A stretch of DNA of 64,000 nucleotides from Vibrio hepatarius. GTDB taxonomy: Bacteria > Pseudomonadota > Gammaproteobacteria > Enterobacterales > Vibrionaceae. Where the stretch lies: assembly GCF_011806575.1 (NCBI RefSeq), contig NZ_JAATOO010000003.1, positions 185,508 to 249,507 of the forward strand. The letters are read 5' to 3'. A program made the translations under genes and the position numbers. How positions within the stretch are numbered: the first letter of the stretch is position 1; the number at the start of each line of letters is the position of its first letter. Positions 9,901 to 18,238 of this stretch are shown piece after piece. Under the pieces are notes generated by a model. That model did no database searches. It was not told where the DNA came from and saw nothing but the letters and a program-made list of their open reading frames with translations.

Positions 9901-9972
9901 TGCAAGTAACATCAAGGCAGTGAACACTAAGGTTACGATTCGGTTTTTGATGGCAATAGCCGCTAAGTTCAT
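6931..9972 (-). CDS. RND efflux transporter permease subunit (AcrB/HAE1-like)
   Basis: A 1013-residue inner-membrane proton antiporter with the RND plan: one N-terminal helix, a large periplasmic loop, a helix block, a second loop and a second helix block. In the fourth helix the usual Asp-Asp pair of AcrB reads Asp-Asn (GMLVDNAIVVVDG), which is seen in some RND branches. Its start shares one base with the fusion-protein stop (TAATG), so the two are translationally coupled. It would form a tripartite pump with an outer-membrane TolC-type channel; none is encoded here. The substrate is unknown. Confidence 0.93.
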   Translation of the reverse strand: MNLAAIAIKNRIVTLVFTALMLLAGLSAYLDMSRLEDPEFTIKEALVITAYPGASALEVEQEVSDELEQAIQQLGQVERVNSKSERGLSTITVKVKDSYDKSTLPQVWDELRRKISDAQNNLPPGAGQSYVLDDYGDVYSAFLVVTGDGYSYAEVKRYVDLLKRELLLVDDVGKVTTFAERQEAVYIEFNRDRMSQLGVQPALIVQQLQKKGVAVDAGRARLGSSFVSIAPTGGFESVDDIKSHVISLPGEERQIYLRDVAEVKRDYVDPVANEIRFNGLTGIGLGVSTVTGGNVVTMGEALFARLSELESKRPVGMEVNIVSLQSDSVQTAIIGFVASLAEATAIVIAVLLLFMGVRSGLLIGFILVLTIVGSFLFLQPIGVALERVSLGALIIALGMLVDNAIVVVDGVLIRMQRGSSAKEASIDVVKESAWPLLGATLIAILAFAAIGTSNDDTGEFCRSLFQVVLVSLLLSWVTAVTVTPLMCTLFFKNNNASNQESDPYNTPFYNRYKGFLLGCIRHRYLSSASVMGLFALAMWSFTFVEHNFLPSAMRPQFMVDYWLPQGTHIDETRRDAKAIEDLLLKHEEVESVTSSIGEGTLRFLLTYQPEQANSSYVQFIVKVHDQLVIDELMPKIEAELSATFPDALAYASPFLMGPGSSGKIQARISGPDIDELRRIAAEIEQIYRAESNTKSVRTDWRQPVKVIRAVVSEEQANINGITRQMVAQAIKEGFQGITAGLYRESDLILPIVVRDDEKRRSDIGNLSDLQIWSNAAQRMIPLGQVVQSYETVFEDEIIHRRNRKRTITVFADPIVGNASVLFEKIRPKIEALELPQGYTLEWGGEYEDSAKANAGLAASIPMFVVAMVLITIMMFNSLRQPLVIWLCVPLALIGVTVGLLASGESFGFMALLGFLSLAGMLIKNAIVLVEQINLELPLGKSLITAIIDASASRLRPVAMAALTTALGMIPLIFDVFFSSMAVTIIGGLLFGTLLIMVVLPVFYALVFNVKEES

Positions 9973-11069
9973 TAGTAGTACTCCTTCATAGGATAAACTA
10001 AATCACCATCCCTTAGAGCGCGCACACCAGATACAGCGATAACCTCACCAGTTTGTAAGCCATCAAGAATATAGATTCTGTCTTCCCTTGCTTCACCTAG
10101 TGTCACCGCTCTCTGACTCACAGCGTGCGTTTCTTGATCAACCACCCACACAATGGGTGTTTTGGAGGCTGTCGATTGCACCGCGTTTGCTGGAATAGAA
10201 AGATCGATACTAGACGTAGACTTAGGTGCCTCTCTGTATATTGCACGTCCAGTCATTCCTGGACTGATACTGACGCCTTTTGGCATCGCAAAGCTGAGCG
10301 TCACTTCGAATGTGCGCGTAATCGGATCCGCCATGCTCGTGAACGAAGTAATGATCGCGGGCATTTCCATCCCCGGAATTGCGCTCACCTCAACACTGAT
10401 GTCGCCTTTTAGCTTAATGTCTTCGATAGATTTAGCGGGCTCTTCTTTTGCCCATACGGCTTCCGGCACATAAACCTTCATCTCCAACGCCTCTTCACTT
10501 TGCAGGATCAAGATCGTTTGCTTTGCTTGAACATTGGCAAAATCTTCCACCAGTTTTTTTGCCACTCTGCCATCAAACGGTGCCACGAGTTCGGTGTCGT
10601 CTAATGCTTTTTGGGCTTGCTTTAACGCAGCCTCTGCGACTCGTAAGTTTCGACGTGCGATATCCAATTGTTGTGTCGTGACAGCGTGGCGTTGATACGC
10701 GGACTGATAGCGTTGAAAGTCAATTGCAGCGGCGCTCACCTCTGCTCTCGCTCTATCACGTTGGGCTTGGTAATTGTCAGGTTCCAAGCGAGCCAAAGTG
10801 GTGCCTGCATAGACAAACTCCCCTTCGGTCGCAGTAAATTCAACAATACGGCCTGAGACTTCAAAAGCCATGTCTGATTGTTTGACAGCTGCGACTCTAC
10901 CGGGGTATTTAAACACGCGGTCTACAGGGTCTTCGCCCACTGTCAATAATTTCACTGGCCTGGCTACTGTTGTTTTTTCCTCTACCTCTTGTTGCTTGCA
11001 TCCACTAACGGCTAAGCCGCATACCAATAGAAGGATCAATACCCCTTGCCGTTCATTTCGCTTAATCAT
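9972..11069 (-). CDS. RND efflux periplasmic adaptor (membrane fusion protein), lipoprotein
   Basis: A 365-residue HlyD/AcrA-type adaptor. The N-terminus has a lipoprotein signal with lipobox LAVSGC. It is followed by a biotinyl-lipoyl-like domain (FEVSGRIVEF), a coiled-coil hairpin (about residues 100-160, rich in Ala, Gln and Arg) and beta-barrel domains. It bridges the permease encoded immediately downstream to an outer-membrane channel. It lies 326 bases downstream of the ToxR/ToxS-like pair on the same strand. Confidence 0.92.
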   Translation of the reverse strand: MIKRNERQGVLILLLVCGLAVSGCKQQEVEEKTTVARPVKLLTVGEDPVDRVFKYPGRVAAVKQSDMAFEVSGRIVEFTATEGEFVYAGTTLARLEPDNYQAQRDRARAEVSAAAIDFQRYQSAYQRHAVTTQQLDIARRNLRVAEAALKQAQKALDDTELVAPFDGRVAKKLVEDFANVQAKQTILILQSEEALEMKVYVPEAVWAKEEPAKSIEDIKLKGDISVEVSAIPGMEMPAIITSFTSMADPITRTFEVTLSFAMPKGVSISPGMTGRAIYREAPKSTSSIDLSIPANAVQSTASKTPIVWVVDQETHAVSQRAVTLGEAREDRIYILDGLQTGEVIAVSGVRALRDGDLVYPMKEYY

Positions 11070-11395
11070 TTATGTACCTGTTGTAAAGTTTCGTTACAGC
11101 GACGGCGATCGCTATCATTAAAGTAAACAGTCTTCCAGTTACGCCCCTGTCCCTATGACACCACTTGTTGCTTTGCCTATTTTCGGTTTCGAAAATCGTT
11201 AGGTCATAATTAAAATAACAATTGTTATGTTTTAATTCGAAACAATGTGAACAAACATTATGTTTATTTGGTTTAAAATCCGCTGTTATTAAAACCGGCT
11301 GGAAGTTCGGTTATTCTTATGGGTTGGTCAGTAGCGGTCTCTATTAGCGAGACAAAGCCACTTGATAAAATACGATCATTTTGGGGCCCTGCCCC
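11070..11395. promoter_or_regulatory. Upstream region of the RND pump operon
   Basis: This is 326 bases without a gene between the ToxS-like gene and the pump genes. It is AT-rich and carries the 14-bp palindrome listed at 11215. A short GC hairpin (11383-11395) lies just after the ToxS-like stop but lacks a T run in the reading direction. Confidence 0.5.
11215..11228. promoter_or_regulatory. Perfect 14-bp palindrome, candidate operator for the pump operon
   Basis: ATAACAATTGTTAT is a perfect palindrome about 146 bases upstream of the adaptor start, and flanking A and T runs extend the symmetry with one mismatch. The binding protein is unknown; TetR-type or ToxR-type control are both possible. 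Confidence 0.4.
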
Positions 11396-11914
11396 CTAGC
11401 TACTTCTGGACGTCAGTACAATCGAGCTCAAGCCGATTCCAGATAGTAAGAGTGTTCTCTCGTTAACAAACTGAATTTCCCGGCTTTGTTGAGTCTCCAT
11501 ACGATAGAACTGTTTAATCACTTCAGTTTGCCTCCGAGTCGACGCGTCGTTTGTCGGCTCTCCTGACTGAAAATCAATCGGTGACATCAATAGATACCCA
11601 CCTTTCACTTTCCATATCCCCGAGTCAGTGATCAATAGGTCGCTCTGTTCTGAAGATAAATGCGATTGAAGCTGCATCCGGGTTAAGCGCTGGTAAGTTC
11701 CATCAGCAGAGAAACTAAGCTCGGCATTAATACTAATTTGGTTTACGTCACCAAATGCTCTCTCTTGGTACTTAGGAGGGATAATGGTGACGACTTTCAT
11801 TTCCCAATCTCGCTCAATCATGATGTTTTCTACACGATGGTTCTTGCTTTCCCAAAAAAAGCCACTCAGCACAAGAGAGCAGACGGCGATAGAAAATACG
11901 AATTTATATTTCAC
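11396..11914 (-). CDS. ToxS-like periplasmic partner protein
   Basis: With a GTG start at 11914, preceded by AAGGA 8 bases away, the protein is 172 residues, the usual length of ToxS. It overlaps the ToxR-like stop by 11 bases. One N-terminal membrane anchor (KFVFSIAVCSLVLSGFF) precedes a periplasmic domain. The C-terminal stretch FYRMETQQSREIQFVNE followed by RTLLL closely resembles the ToxS C-terminus as I recall it. ToxS stabilises and activates the periplasmic domain of ToxR. A longer in-frame start exists at 11959 but has no good ribosome site. Confidence 0.82.
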   Translation of the reverse strand: MKYKFVFSIAVCSLVLSGFFWESKNHRVENIMIERDWEMKVVTIIPPKYQERAFGDVNQISINAELSFSADGTYQRLTRMQLQSHLSSEQSDLLITDSGIWKVKGGYLLMSPIDFQSGEPTNDASTRRQTEVIKQFYRMETQQSREIQFVNERTLLLSGIGLSSIVLTSRSS

Positions 11915-12791
11915 CGTCACGTTCCTTGTCTTGGCAAACGGAATCGTCCACGTCATCAACCGAATACAGTGCTAATGTTTGATTTTTCGCAGAGTGAGGT
12001 GGTCGATGAATGAGGTTAAGAACAACTTCTTTATCATAGCCACTTGATAGGATGACCTTGTCTAAACTATTCAAATCGGCGTACTTACCAATGAATCCTT
12101 CAAAGCAGTGATCCATGTTATTTAACCACCTCGCTAACTTCGGTTCGTCATTTTGCAGCTCGACAGTTAGACCTTGAATGACCTGAATACGAGCTGTGTC
12201 ATACGCGCTAGTGTCCGAGAATGAATAAGAAAGGATTGGCAAACATAAACTGATCGTCGCAACTAACCAGTGCCTCCAATAGACAAATAGAGAAGAAACA
12301 TTTTGACGCTTAGCGTGCAGCTCAACTGTTGAAAGTTTTTCTTTCATATCGTGCGCGTCTAACATTGGATCATGTTCGATTTTTTCCAATACTTGCGCTT
12401 CGTTTATGTTGTTATCCTCATTGTTAGAGGGTAATACGTCGACGTCGCACACCAAGCGGTAACCTATCTTTGGTACGGTCTTTACGAAGTTTGGCGAGCG
12501 AGTGGAGTCACTAAGTACCTTCCTCAACGTATACACCGCTTGAGTAAGACTTGACCCGTCGACCTCTAAGCCTTTGTCACGCCAAGCAAACTCTATTAGT
12601 TCATCTCGTGAAGCGGCCCTGTGGCTGTAAATACATAGCGCCAATAAGATCCTTGATTCATTGCTCCGCATGTGAGTAACCGCTTGATCGTTAAGAATGT
12701 CAGTCAACGTACCCAGCTTCGCATCGAACTCATAGCGATGCGCCAGTAGAAACTTGAATTCATTCCTTTTATTCAATAGAGATAATGCCAT
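11904..12791 (-). CDS. ToxR-like membrane-anchored winged-helix regulator (paralogue)
   Basis: The 295-residue protein has an N-terminal OmpR/ToxR-type DNA-binding domain (residues about 15-110: SNESRILLAL, then SLTQAVYTLRKVL, then FVKTVPKIGYRL). A single membrane helix follows at about residues 180-200 (HWLVATISLCLPILSYSF), then a periplasmic domain with two cysteines that could pair as in ToxR. ToxR-type proteins sense bile, pH or other envelope signals and control outer-membrane and efflux genes. The ATG at 12791 (AGGTG just upstream) fits ToxR homology; a GTG at 12860 would add 23 residues. It is probably a paralogue, since the canonical toxRS is normally on chromosome 1. Confidence 0.85.
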   Translation of the reverse strand: MALSLLNKRNEFKFLLAHRYEFDAKLGTLTDILNDQAVTHMRSNESRILLALCIYSHRAASRDELIEFAWRDKGLEVDGSSLTQAVYTLRKVLSDSTRSPNFVKTVPKIGYRLVCDVDVLPSNNEDNNINEAQVLEKIEHDPMLDAHDMKEKLSTVELHAKRQNVSSLFVYWRHWLVATISLCLPILSYSFSDTSAYDTARIQVIQGLTVELQNDEPKLARWLNNMDHCFEGFIGKYADLNSLDKVILSSGYDKEVVLNLIHRPPHSAKNQTLALYSVDDVDDSVCQDKERDGEI

Positions 12792-12923
12792 TCTCACCTC
12801 ACGATTACGCCAATACTGGAACTTTGATTTTGCGAGTATATCAATTTTTTTATTTAACACAACACTTGTTACATTAATTGAAATATACAGATTTATCAGT
12901 AAGAAATGACAATATAAACAAAA

Positions 12924-12946
12924 AGCCCCAAACTAGGTTTGGGGCT
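12924..12946 (-). terminator. Intrinsic terminator of the PHB operon
   Basis: A 10-bp stem (AGCCCCAAAC and complement) with a 3-base loop is followed on the minus strand by TTTTTG, about 30 bases after the phaC stop. Confidence 0.85.
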
Positions 12947-12977
12947 CTAAGGTTTCGCTTTGCCGTAAGATCAAGGG

Positions 12978-14753
12978 TCAATCTTCAACAACAGGTAGTA
13001 CTTGTTTGACATATTCACCTGGCGCAGCAGCGATAACAGGGAAGTCATCATTACCGATATTGTATGGCTCAACCTGTTCTTGCGGGTTAAAACCAAGCAA
13101 CCATTGGTTCCAATGTGTCCACCATGAGCCTTCATTGTGTTTCGCATTAGACAACCATTCGTCTGCACTATCATCAAGTGAATCATTCACCCAATAACCG
13201 TATTTCCCTTTGGCTGGATGATTAACAATACCTGCGATGTGACCAGATTCACCCAGCACAAAAGTTTTGTTTCCACCGACTTGTAATGCGCCTCGGTATG
13301 TACCTTGCCATAACGCAATATGGTCTTCTTTAGTAGAAACAAAATAGCTTGGGACCTTGATCTTATTTAGATCAATCCACACGCCGCCGATCTTCACGCC
13401 TTTGTCTTCAACCAGTTTGTTTTCAAGGTATAGCTCGCGCAACATAAAGTTATGACATGCCGCTGATACGTTAGTGCTATCGCTATTCCAGTAGAGTAAA
13501 TCAAAATCTACCGGACTATTACCCTTGAGGTAGTTGTCGACATAGTAATTCCAGTAAAGACTGTTTTCTCTCAACAGGCTAAATGTGACGCTCAATGAAC
13601 GCCCGTCCATGTAACCTTTGAGATTATTTTGCAGCTCAATCGCATTAATGATGGTGTCATTGATGTAGGCGCCCACCTCTCCCGGCTGAGAGAAATCAAG
13701 CAGAGTAGTAAAGAAGGTAGCGCTCTTGATGCGCTTTTTCATTCGCTTTGCGGCGTAGTAAGCGATGGTGCTCGCTAAGACCGTACCACCAATACAATAA
13801 CCCGCAGCATTGATCTGTTCTTGACCAGTGATCGACTCAATCGCTGAAACGGCTTTCGCGACGCCCTCAGTGACGTAGTCACCAAACTCAACGTCACGTT
13901 GCTTCGCACCAGGGTTGCGCCAAGACATCATAAATACCGGATGACCTTGTTCAAGCAACCAACGAACCATTGAGTTCTTTTCACGCAGATCAAGAATGTA
14001 GTACTTGTTGATAAACGGCGGAACAATCAACAGAGGCACCGCGTTAACAGCCTCAGTGAGCGGACGATATTGAATCAGTTCGAATAACTCGTTCTGATAC
14101 ACCACATCACCCGCAGTATTCGCGATATCTTCACCAACACGGAATGCATTGTTGTTCGTCATACGAATCTTAAGAATGTCAGCACTTGACTCCAGATCCG
14201 CCTTTAACTGCTCCAATCCAGCTAATAAGTTCTCACCGTTTTGCTCCAACGTTAACTTCAACAACTCCGGGTTCGTTGCGATGAAATTACTTGGAGACAA
14301 CGCGTTGATCGCCTGACGAGAGAAAAAGCTCAAGCGCTCTTTACTCTTTTCATCCAAGCCTTCAATACTGTCGATGGTCTGCATGTAGGTTTTACTAAAC
14401 AACAAATAAGATTGTTTAATAAAGTTGTAGAAGACGTCTTGCTGCCATTCTTGATTGGAGAATCGTTTGTCACCAATTTCTGGCTCAACGACAGGTGCAG
14501 TATTCCCAACCAGTGCCACGTTTTGCCAGATTTGCATCTGCTGTTGCCACCACTCGGATTGAATTTGCAATAGTGTCGCAGGTTGATTTGCGGCACTTTC
14601 GAATAGCTTAGCAGTATCTTCAAAATTGACTTCTTGCATCGCTTTATTCAGCGGTGAATTGACGGCTGCCCTGCTCTTCTCGAGTTCTGCCCACCACTGC
14701 TGATTGGTTTCTTGGAGCTTTACAAGGTAGTCCGAAAAGAAGTTTTGATACAT
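12978..14753 (-). CDS. phaC: Class I poly(3-hydroxyalkanoate) synthase PhaC
   Basis: PhaC polymerises 3-hydroxybutyryl-CoA into polyhydroxybutyrate on granules. The 591-residue protein contains the lipase-like box GYCIGG with nucleophile Cys320, the Asp in STKEDHIALW, and the His in ESGHIAGIVNHP, a complete triad. The start at 14753 follows AGGAG with a 7-base spacer; a longer in-frame start at 14804 would overlap the upstream terminator and is rejected. It is the last gene of phaB-phaA-phaP-phaC, separated from phaP by an intrinsic terminator, so its transcript level should be below that of the phasin. Confidence 0.95.
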   Translation of the reverse strand: MYQNFFSDYLVKLQETNQQWWAELEKSRAAVNSPLNKAMQEVNFEDTAKLFESAANQPATLLQIQSEWWQQQMQIWQNVALVGNTAPVVEPEIGDKRFSNQEWQQDVFYNFIKQSYLLFSKTYMQTIDSIEGLDEKSKERLSFFSRQAINALSPSNFIATNPELLKLTLEQNGENLLAGLEQLKADLESSADILKIRMTNNNAFRVGEDIANTAGDVVYQNELFELIQYRPLTEAVNAVPLLIVPPFINKYYILDLREKNSMVRWLLEQGHPVFMMSWRNPGAKQRDVEFGDYVTEGVAKAVSAIESITGQEQINAAGYCIGGTVLASTIAYYAAKRMKKRIKSATFFTTLLDFSQPGEVGAYINDTIINAIELQNNLKGYMDGRSLSVTFSLLRENSLYWNYYVDNYLKGNSPVDFDLLYWNSDSTNVSAACHNFMLRELYLENKLVEDKGVKIGGVWIDLNKIKVPSYFVSTKEDHIALWQGTYRGALQVGGNKTFVLGESGHIAGIVNHPAKGKYGYWVNDSLDDSADEWLSNAKHNEGSWWTHWNQWLLGFNPQEQVEPYNIGNDDFPVIAAAPGEYVKQVLPVVED

Positions 14754-14773
14754 AGCATTACTCCTAAAATCGG

Positions 14774-14795
14774 AAAAAAGCCGCCTTGCGGCGGC
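14774..14795 (-). terminator. Intrinsic terminator or attenuator between phaP and phaC
   Basis: Reading the minus strand, GCCGCC-GCAA-GGCGGC is followed directly by six T residues and then the phaC ribosome site. It should end many transcripts after phaP and let a fraction through to phaC. Confidence 0.75.
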
Positions 14796-14808
14796 GGTAA
14801 ACACAGTG

Positions 14809-15156
14809 TTATGCGGGAGTCACTGTCTTAAGGTTTTCCGTAGTGAGTTGCTCTACATCGTCTTTGAATTCTTTCGCAATCGATTGAAGCTTGTTGCTGT
14901 CATCCAACATTTGCTGAGACAACTTAGTCAAAACACCCAATTGCTGGCTGTTGAATGCAGTAAGCGTTGTCACATCTTTGATTTCACTCGCTGCTTTCAT
15001 TTGAGTTAAACCCATTTCGCTGTAAGTACGAATTGCGTTTAGCTGAAGCTCAGTCAAGACTTCAACGTTTTTCGTTACTAGCTTGTTGAACTTTAGGTAC
15101 GGTTCTAGGTTCTTTTCAGTTTGGTCAGTGAATGTTTTGAAAAAATCGGTATACAT
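14809..15156 (-). CDS. phaP: Phasin family protein PhaP
   Basis: A 115-residue phasin. It is amphipathic and helix-rich, with the typical pattern MYTDFFKTFTDQTEK, then a region rich in Leu, Gln and Lys, and no cysteines. Phasins coat PHB granules and limit their fusion. The ATG at 15156 follows AGGAG by 8 bases; the 16-residue upstream extension in frame lacks a ribosome site. It lies between phaA and phaC. Confidence 0.9.
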   Translation of the reverse strand: MYTDFFKTFTDQTEKNLEPYLKFNKLVTKNVEVLTELQLNAIRTYSEMGLTQMKAASEIKDVTTLTAFNSQQLGVLTKLSQQMLDDSNKLQSIAKEFKDDVEQLTTENLKTVTPA

Positions 15157-15209
15157 GAGTATTACTCCTAAGTTAATTCCATTTAAATTACAATACGTTA
15201 GCAACTGCG

Positions 15210-16418
15210 CTAAGCGATTGATTTAATGACAACAGCTGTGCCCATTCCACCACCCACACAAAGCGATGCTACGCCATACTGGCCATTGCTTCGGTTAAGT
15301 TCGTGAATAAGTGAAACTAAGATTCGGTTACCGGATGCACCTAGAGGATGCCCTAACGCAATAGCGCCGCCATTGACGTTGGCTTTATCCAAGATTGAAG
15401 AAACCGGTACGTTGTGTTCGTCTGCTAAACAGTGAATAACCCCAAGCGCTTGCGCCGCGAATGCTTCGTTTAGCTCATAAACGTCAATATCACTGGCTGT
15501 TAGCTCTGCTTTGTCCAAAGCGCGTGTTACCGCCTCAACAGGCCCTAATCCCATGAGTTTTGGATCCAAACCTGATTGCGCGTAGCTGACAATTTCAGCA
15601 ATTGGCGTTAAACCGTACTGTTCTACCGCAGACTCGCTCGCCACGACAATTGCACTCGCACCATCATTGATTCCCGAGGCATTGCCCGCTGTAACAGAAC
15701 CTTCACGGTCAAAAGCCGGACGCAGTTTCTGCAGAGCACTTAAGGTAGCGTTCGCTTTTGGATATTCGTCGGTATCAAAAACAATCGTTTCTTTGCGCTT
15801 TTTCACTTCGACAGGAACAATTTCCTGTTCGAATTTACCTGCTTCGATTGCTGCTACCGCTTTCATCTGGCTTGCCAGTGCGTAGTCATCTTGCTGCTCA
15901 CGAGAAATACCGACTTCACGAGCGACATTTTCCGCCGTCACACCCATGTGATACTGGTTAAACACATCGGTTAGGCCGTCGTTGATCAACAGGTCCGTTA
16001 AGTTCATGTTGCCCATTTTGTGACCATCACGAACTGCACTAGAAACAGTAAATGGAATCTGCGACATCACTTCGACACCCGCAGCAACAACCACTGACGC
16101 ATCACCAGATCGGATGTGACTAACAGCATCCATCACAGTTTTCATACCGCTGCCACACACCATATTTAGCGTGTACGCTGGGACACTTTCTGGTACGCCA
16201 GCAAAGATGGCGGCTTGACGACCAATCCCCATTCCTTGAGCTGCTCCCACAACATTACCAACGATCACTTCGTCAATAAGTTCTGGCTTTACCGCACTTT
16301 GCTCTAGTGCCGCTTTGATAGCGACTGCACCGAGTTCGCCGGCTGAGATATCTTTTAATGTGCCGCCGAATGCGCCGATTGGAGTGCGTTTAGCTGCAAC
16401 AATGTATACTTTTTCCAT
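15210..16418 (-). CDS. phaA: Acetyl-CoA acetyltransferase (beta-ketothiolase) PhaA
   Basis: PhaA condenses two acetyl-CoA to acetoacetyl-CoA, the first step to PHB. The 402-residue thiolase has the acyl-accepting Cys88 (NMVCGSGMK), the GHPLGASG His motif and the C-terminal CVGGGMG catalytic Cys. It lies 11 bases downstream of phaB in the same operon. Confidence 0.95.
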   Translation of the reverse strand: MEKVYIVAAKRTPIGAFGGTLKDISAGELGAVAIKAALEQSAVKPELIDEVIVGNVVGAAQGMGIGRQAAIFAGVPESVPAYTLNMVCGSGMKTVMDAVSHIRSGDASVVVAAGVEVMSQIPFTVSSAVRDGHKMGNMNLTDLLINDGLTDVFNQYHMGVTAENVAREVGISREQQDDYALASQMKAVAAIEAGKFEQEIVPVEVKKRKETIVFDTDEYPKANATLSALQKLRPAFDREGSVTAGNASGINDGASAIVVASESAVEQYGLTPIAEIVSYAQSGLDPKLMGLGPVEAVTRALDKAELTASDIDVYELNEAFAAQALGVIHCLADEHNVPVSSILDKANVNGGAIALGHPLGASGNRILVSLIHELNRSNGQYGVASLCVGGGMGTAVVIKSIA

Positions 16419-16429
16419 GGTTCAAATCC

Positions 16430-17170
16430 TTAATGCATGTATAAGCCGCCGTTCACGGACAGCGTTTCACCAGTGATATATGCGCCTGCTTCACTCACCA
16501 AAAACGAAACTGACTTAGCAATTTCTTCTGGTGTCGCAAGACGTTTCATTGGGATTTGAGCTTTAATGGATTCGAGAACTTCAGGTTTCATCTGCTCAAC
16601 CATTGGCGTGCCTGTGTACCCCGGTGCAACAACGTTAACCGTTACACCGCTACGAGCACCTTCCGCTGCTAGAGCTTTTGAAAAGCCAATCATGCCCGCT
16701 TTGGCGGCGGAGTAGTTTGTCTGACCAAACTGACCTTTCAATCCGTTAACTGAAGAAATGTTGACGATTCGCCCGCTACCTTTTTCACACATTGCAGCGA
16801 AAAGCGGTTGAGTCACATTAAAAAGGCTATTGAGGTTTGTTTCGATGACGTCTTTCCAAGCTTGGGCTGTCATCTTTTTGAATACGCCGTCGCGAGTAAT
16901 TCCAGCGTTGTTAACCACGACATCAATCGTACCTTCATCCTTCAGCAACTGTTCCAAACGCTGAGCACATTGTTCCGTATCAGTTACATCAAGCTCGAAT
17001 AGTCTAACTTGTTCTTCCGTAAAGCCTTTTTCGTTAAACCAATCTAAAGCGCATTGAAGGTTGCCAGTATAATAAGTAGCGATAACACGATAGCCATCGG
17101 CGACTAATTGAGAAGAGATTGCAGAACCAATTCCGCCTTTTGATCCCGTGATCAAAGCGAGTTTTTTCAT
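16430..17170 (-). CDS. phaB: Acetoacetyl-CoA reductase PhaB
   Basis: A 246-residue short-chain dehydrogenase that reduces acetoacetyl-CoA to (R)-3-hydroxybutyryl-CoA with NADPH. It shows the Gly-rich nucleotide motif (TGSKGGIG), NNAG, the catalytic Ser (NISSVNG) and the Tyr-Lys pair (NYSAAKAG). The ATG at 17170 follows GGAG; the eight-residue upstream extension is unlikely. It is first in the PHB operon. Confidence 0.95.
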   Translation of the reverse strand: MKKLALITGSKGGIGSAISSQLVADGYRVIATYYTGNLQCALDWFNEKGFTEEQVRLFELDVTDTEQCAQRLEQLLKDEGTIDVVVNNAGITRDGVFKKMTAQAWKDVIETNLNSLFNVTQPLFAAMCEKGSGRIVNISSVNGLKGQFGQTNYSAAKAGMIGFSKALAAEGARSGVTVNVVAPGYTGTPMVEQMKPEVLESIKAQIPMKRLATPEEIAKSVSFLVSEAGAYITGETLSVNGGLYMH

Positions 17171-18238
17171 TAATAGACTCCATTCTAACAGCAATTATTA
17201 ATTCAAGTTAAAACATCCGCATCAATATAAAATGCAGACAAATTCATTAATATTTTTTTGCTTGGGGCATCAACCCTTTCCTTACTAAATAAAGCTAAAC
17301 TCTATTTGTTACAGTTCAAATACTATTTCAACTTAAATACATAATGTTGAGCAAAGTCTCACATGCGATGAAATGTTACCTACTTGTTAAACATGCATAA
17401 GCTATTGTATTACCTACAAAACCACAGATAGGCAACTTTACCACCAAACATTAAGATATTGATTTTATTGAATTTCAATCCATTTTCATTGATTTCATGA
17501 TATTTAACCGGTTTTCATGCGGCAAGTTTTAATAATTATTTAACATTTTATTGCGATGATAAAATGGTATTGTTCTATTAATACTTTTGTATATTTCACC
17601 TAAAGAAAGACATTTTCGTCATTTCTTATTTAAAGACAACTCACTTAAGTTTAAACAACTTATTTACCTACATAGATATAGACAAAAGTATAATATCAAT
17701 AATTTTTAGTTAAATATTTAAACCTAGAATTCCATCTATATACAAAATATTGATTGGTAACTATCACAACAACTATTGAACATTGTGCGGTAACGGCATA
17801 TTTTGTAGTGTTTACTACTTTTCTTACCCACAACCTAAGATTTATCTGATTTTGTCACTCTTGATCCGTCACTTAACCATCGGGAAATTTATCCCATCAA
17901 TACTTAATCGCTCGAAAGTCACTGGCCAAAGCGCTAAAATGAGTAATCAGGGTAGAGAAGAGAATCACAAGTGCTCCCTGCTAAATATGTCATACGCTGC
18001 GGACATACTTGAATCGATCGACTTCCATAGAAAAGCAGCAACTAATCTGAAACACGTTAATTCCCTACTTTTTGTACTTCTACATCACAAAACTGGTTAA
18101 ATCATCTGTGACATCAATGTTTATTTACCGAATGTGCAGTAAAAATTTTGGTATGCTAACTCTATTGCCAACGATAAAGATGAAACTTTCGTTTATATCT
18201 GGTAGAAATACCGCGGTCGCGAGTAATTGATAGAAAAA
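17171..18238. other. AT-rich intergenic region upstream of the PHB operon
   Basis: About 1.07 kb, strongly AT-rich, between divergent phaB and the TetR gene. It must hold the promoters of both. A 105-codon frame at 17783-18100 has no ribosome site or recognisable protein and I do not accept it. No clear operator was found. Confidence 0.5.

Noticed and set aside
11383..11395. GC hairpin after the ToxS-like gene as a terminator
   Set aside because: On the minus strand it is followed by A residues, not a T run.
17783..18100. 105-codon open frame in the AT-rich gap upstream of phaB
   Set aside because: It has no ribosome site, no recognisable family and an irregular composition.
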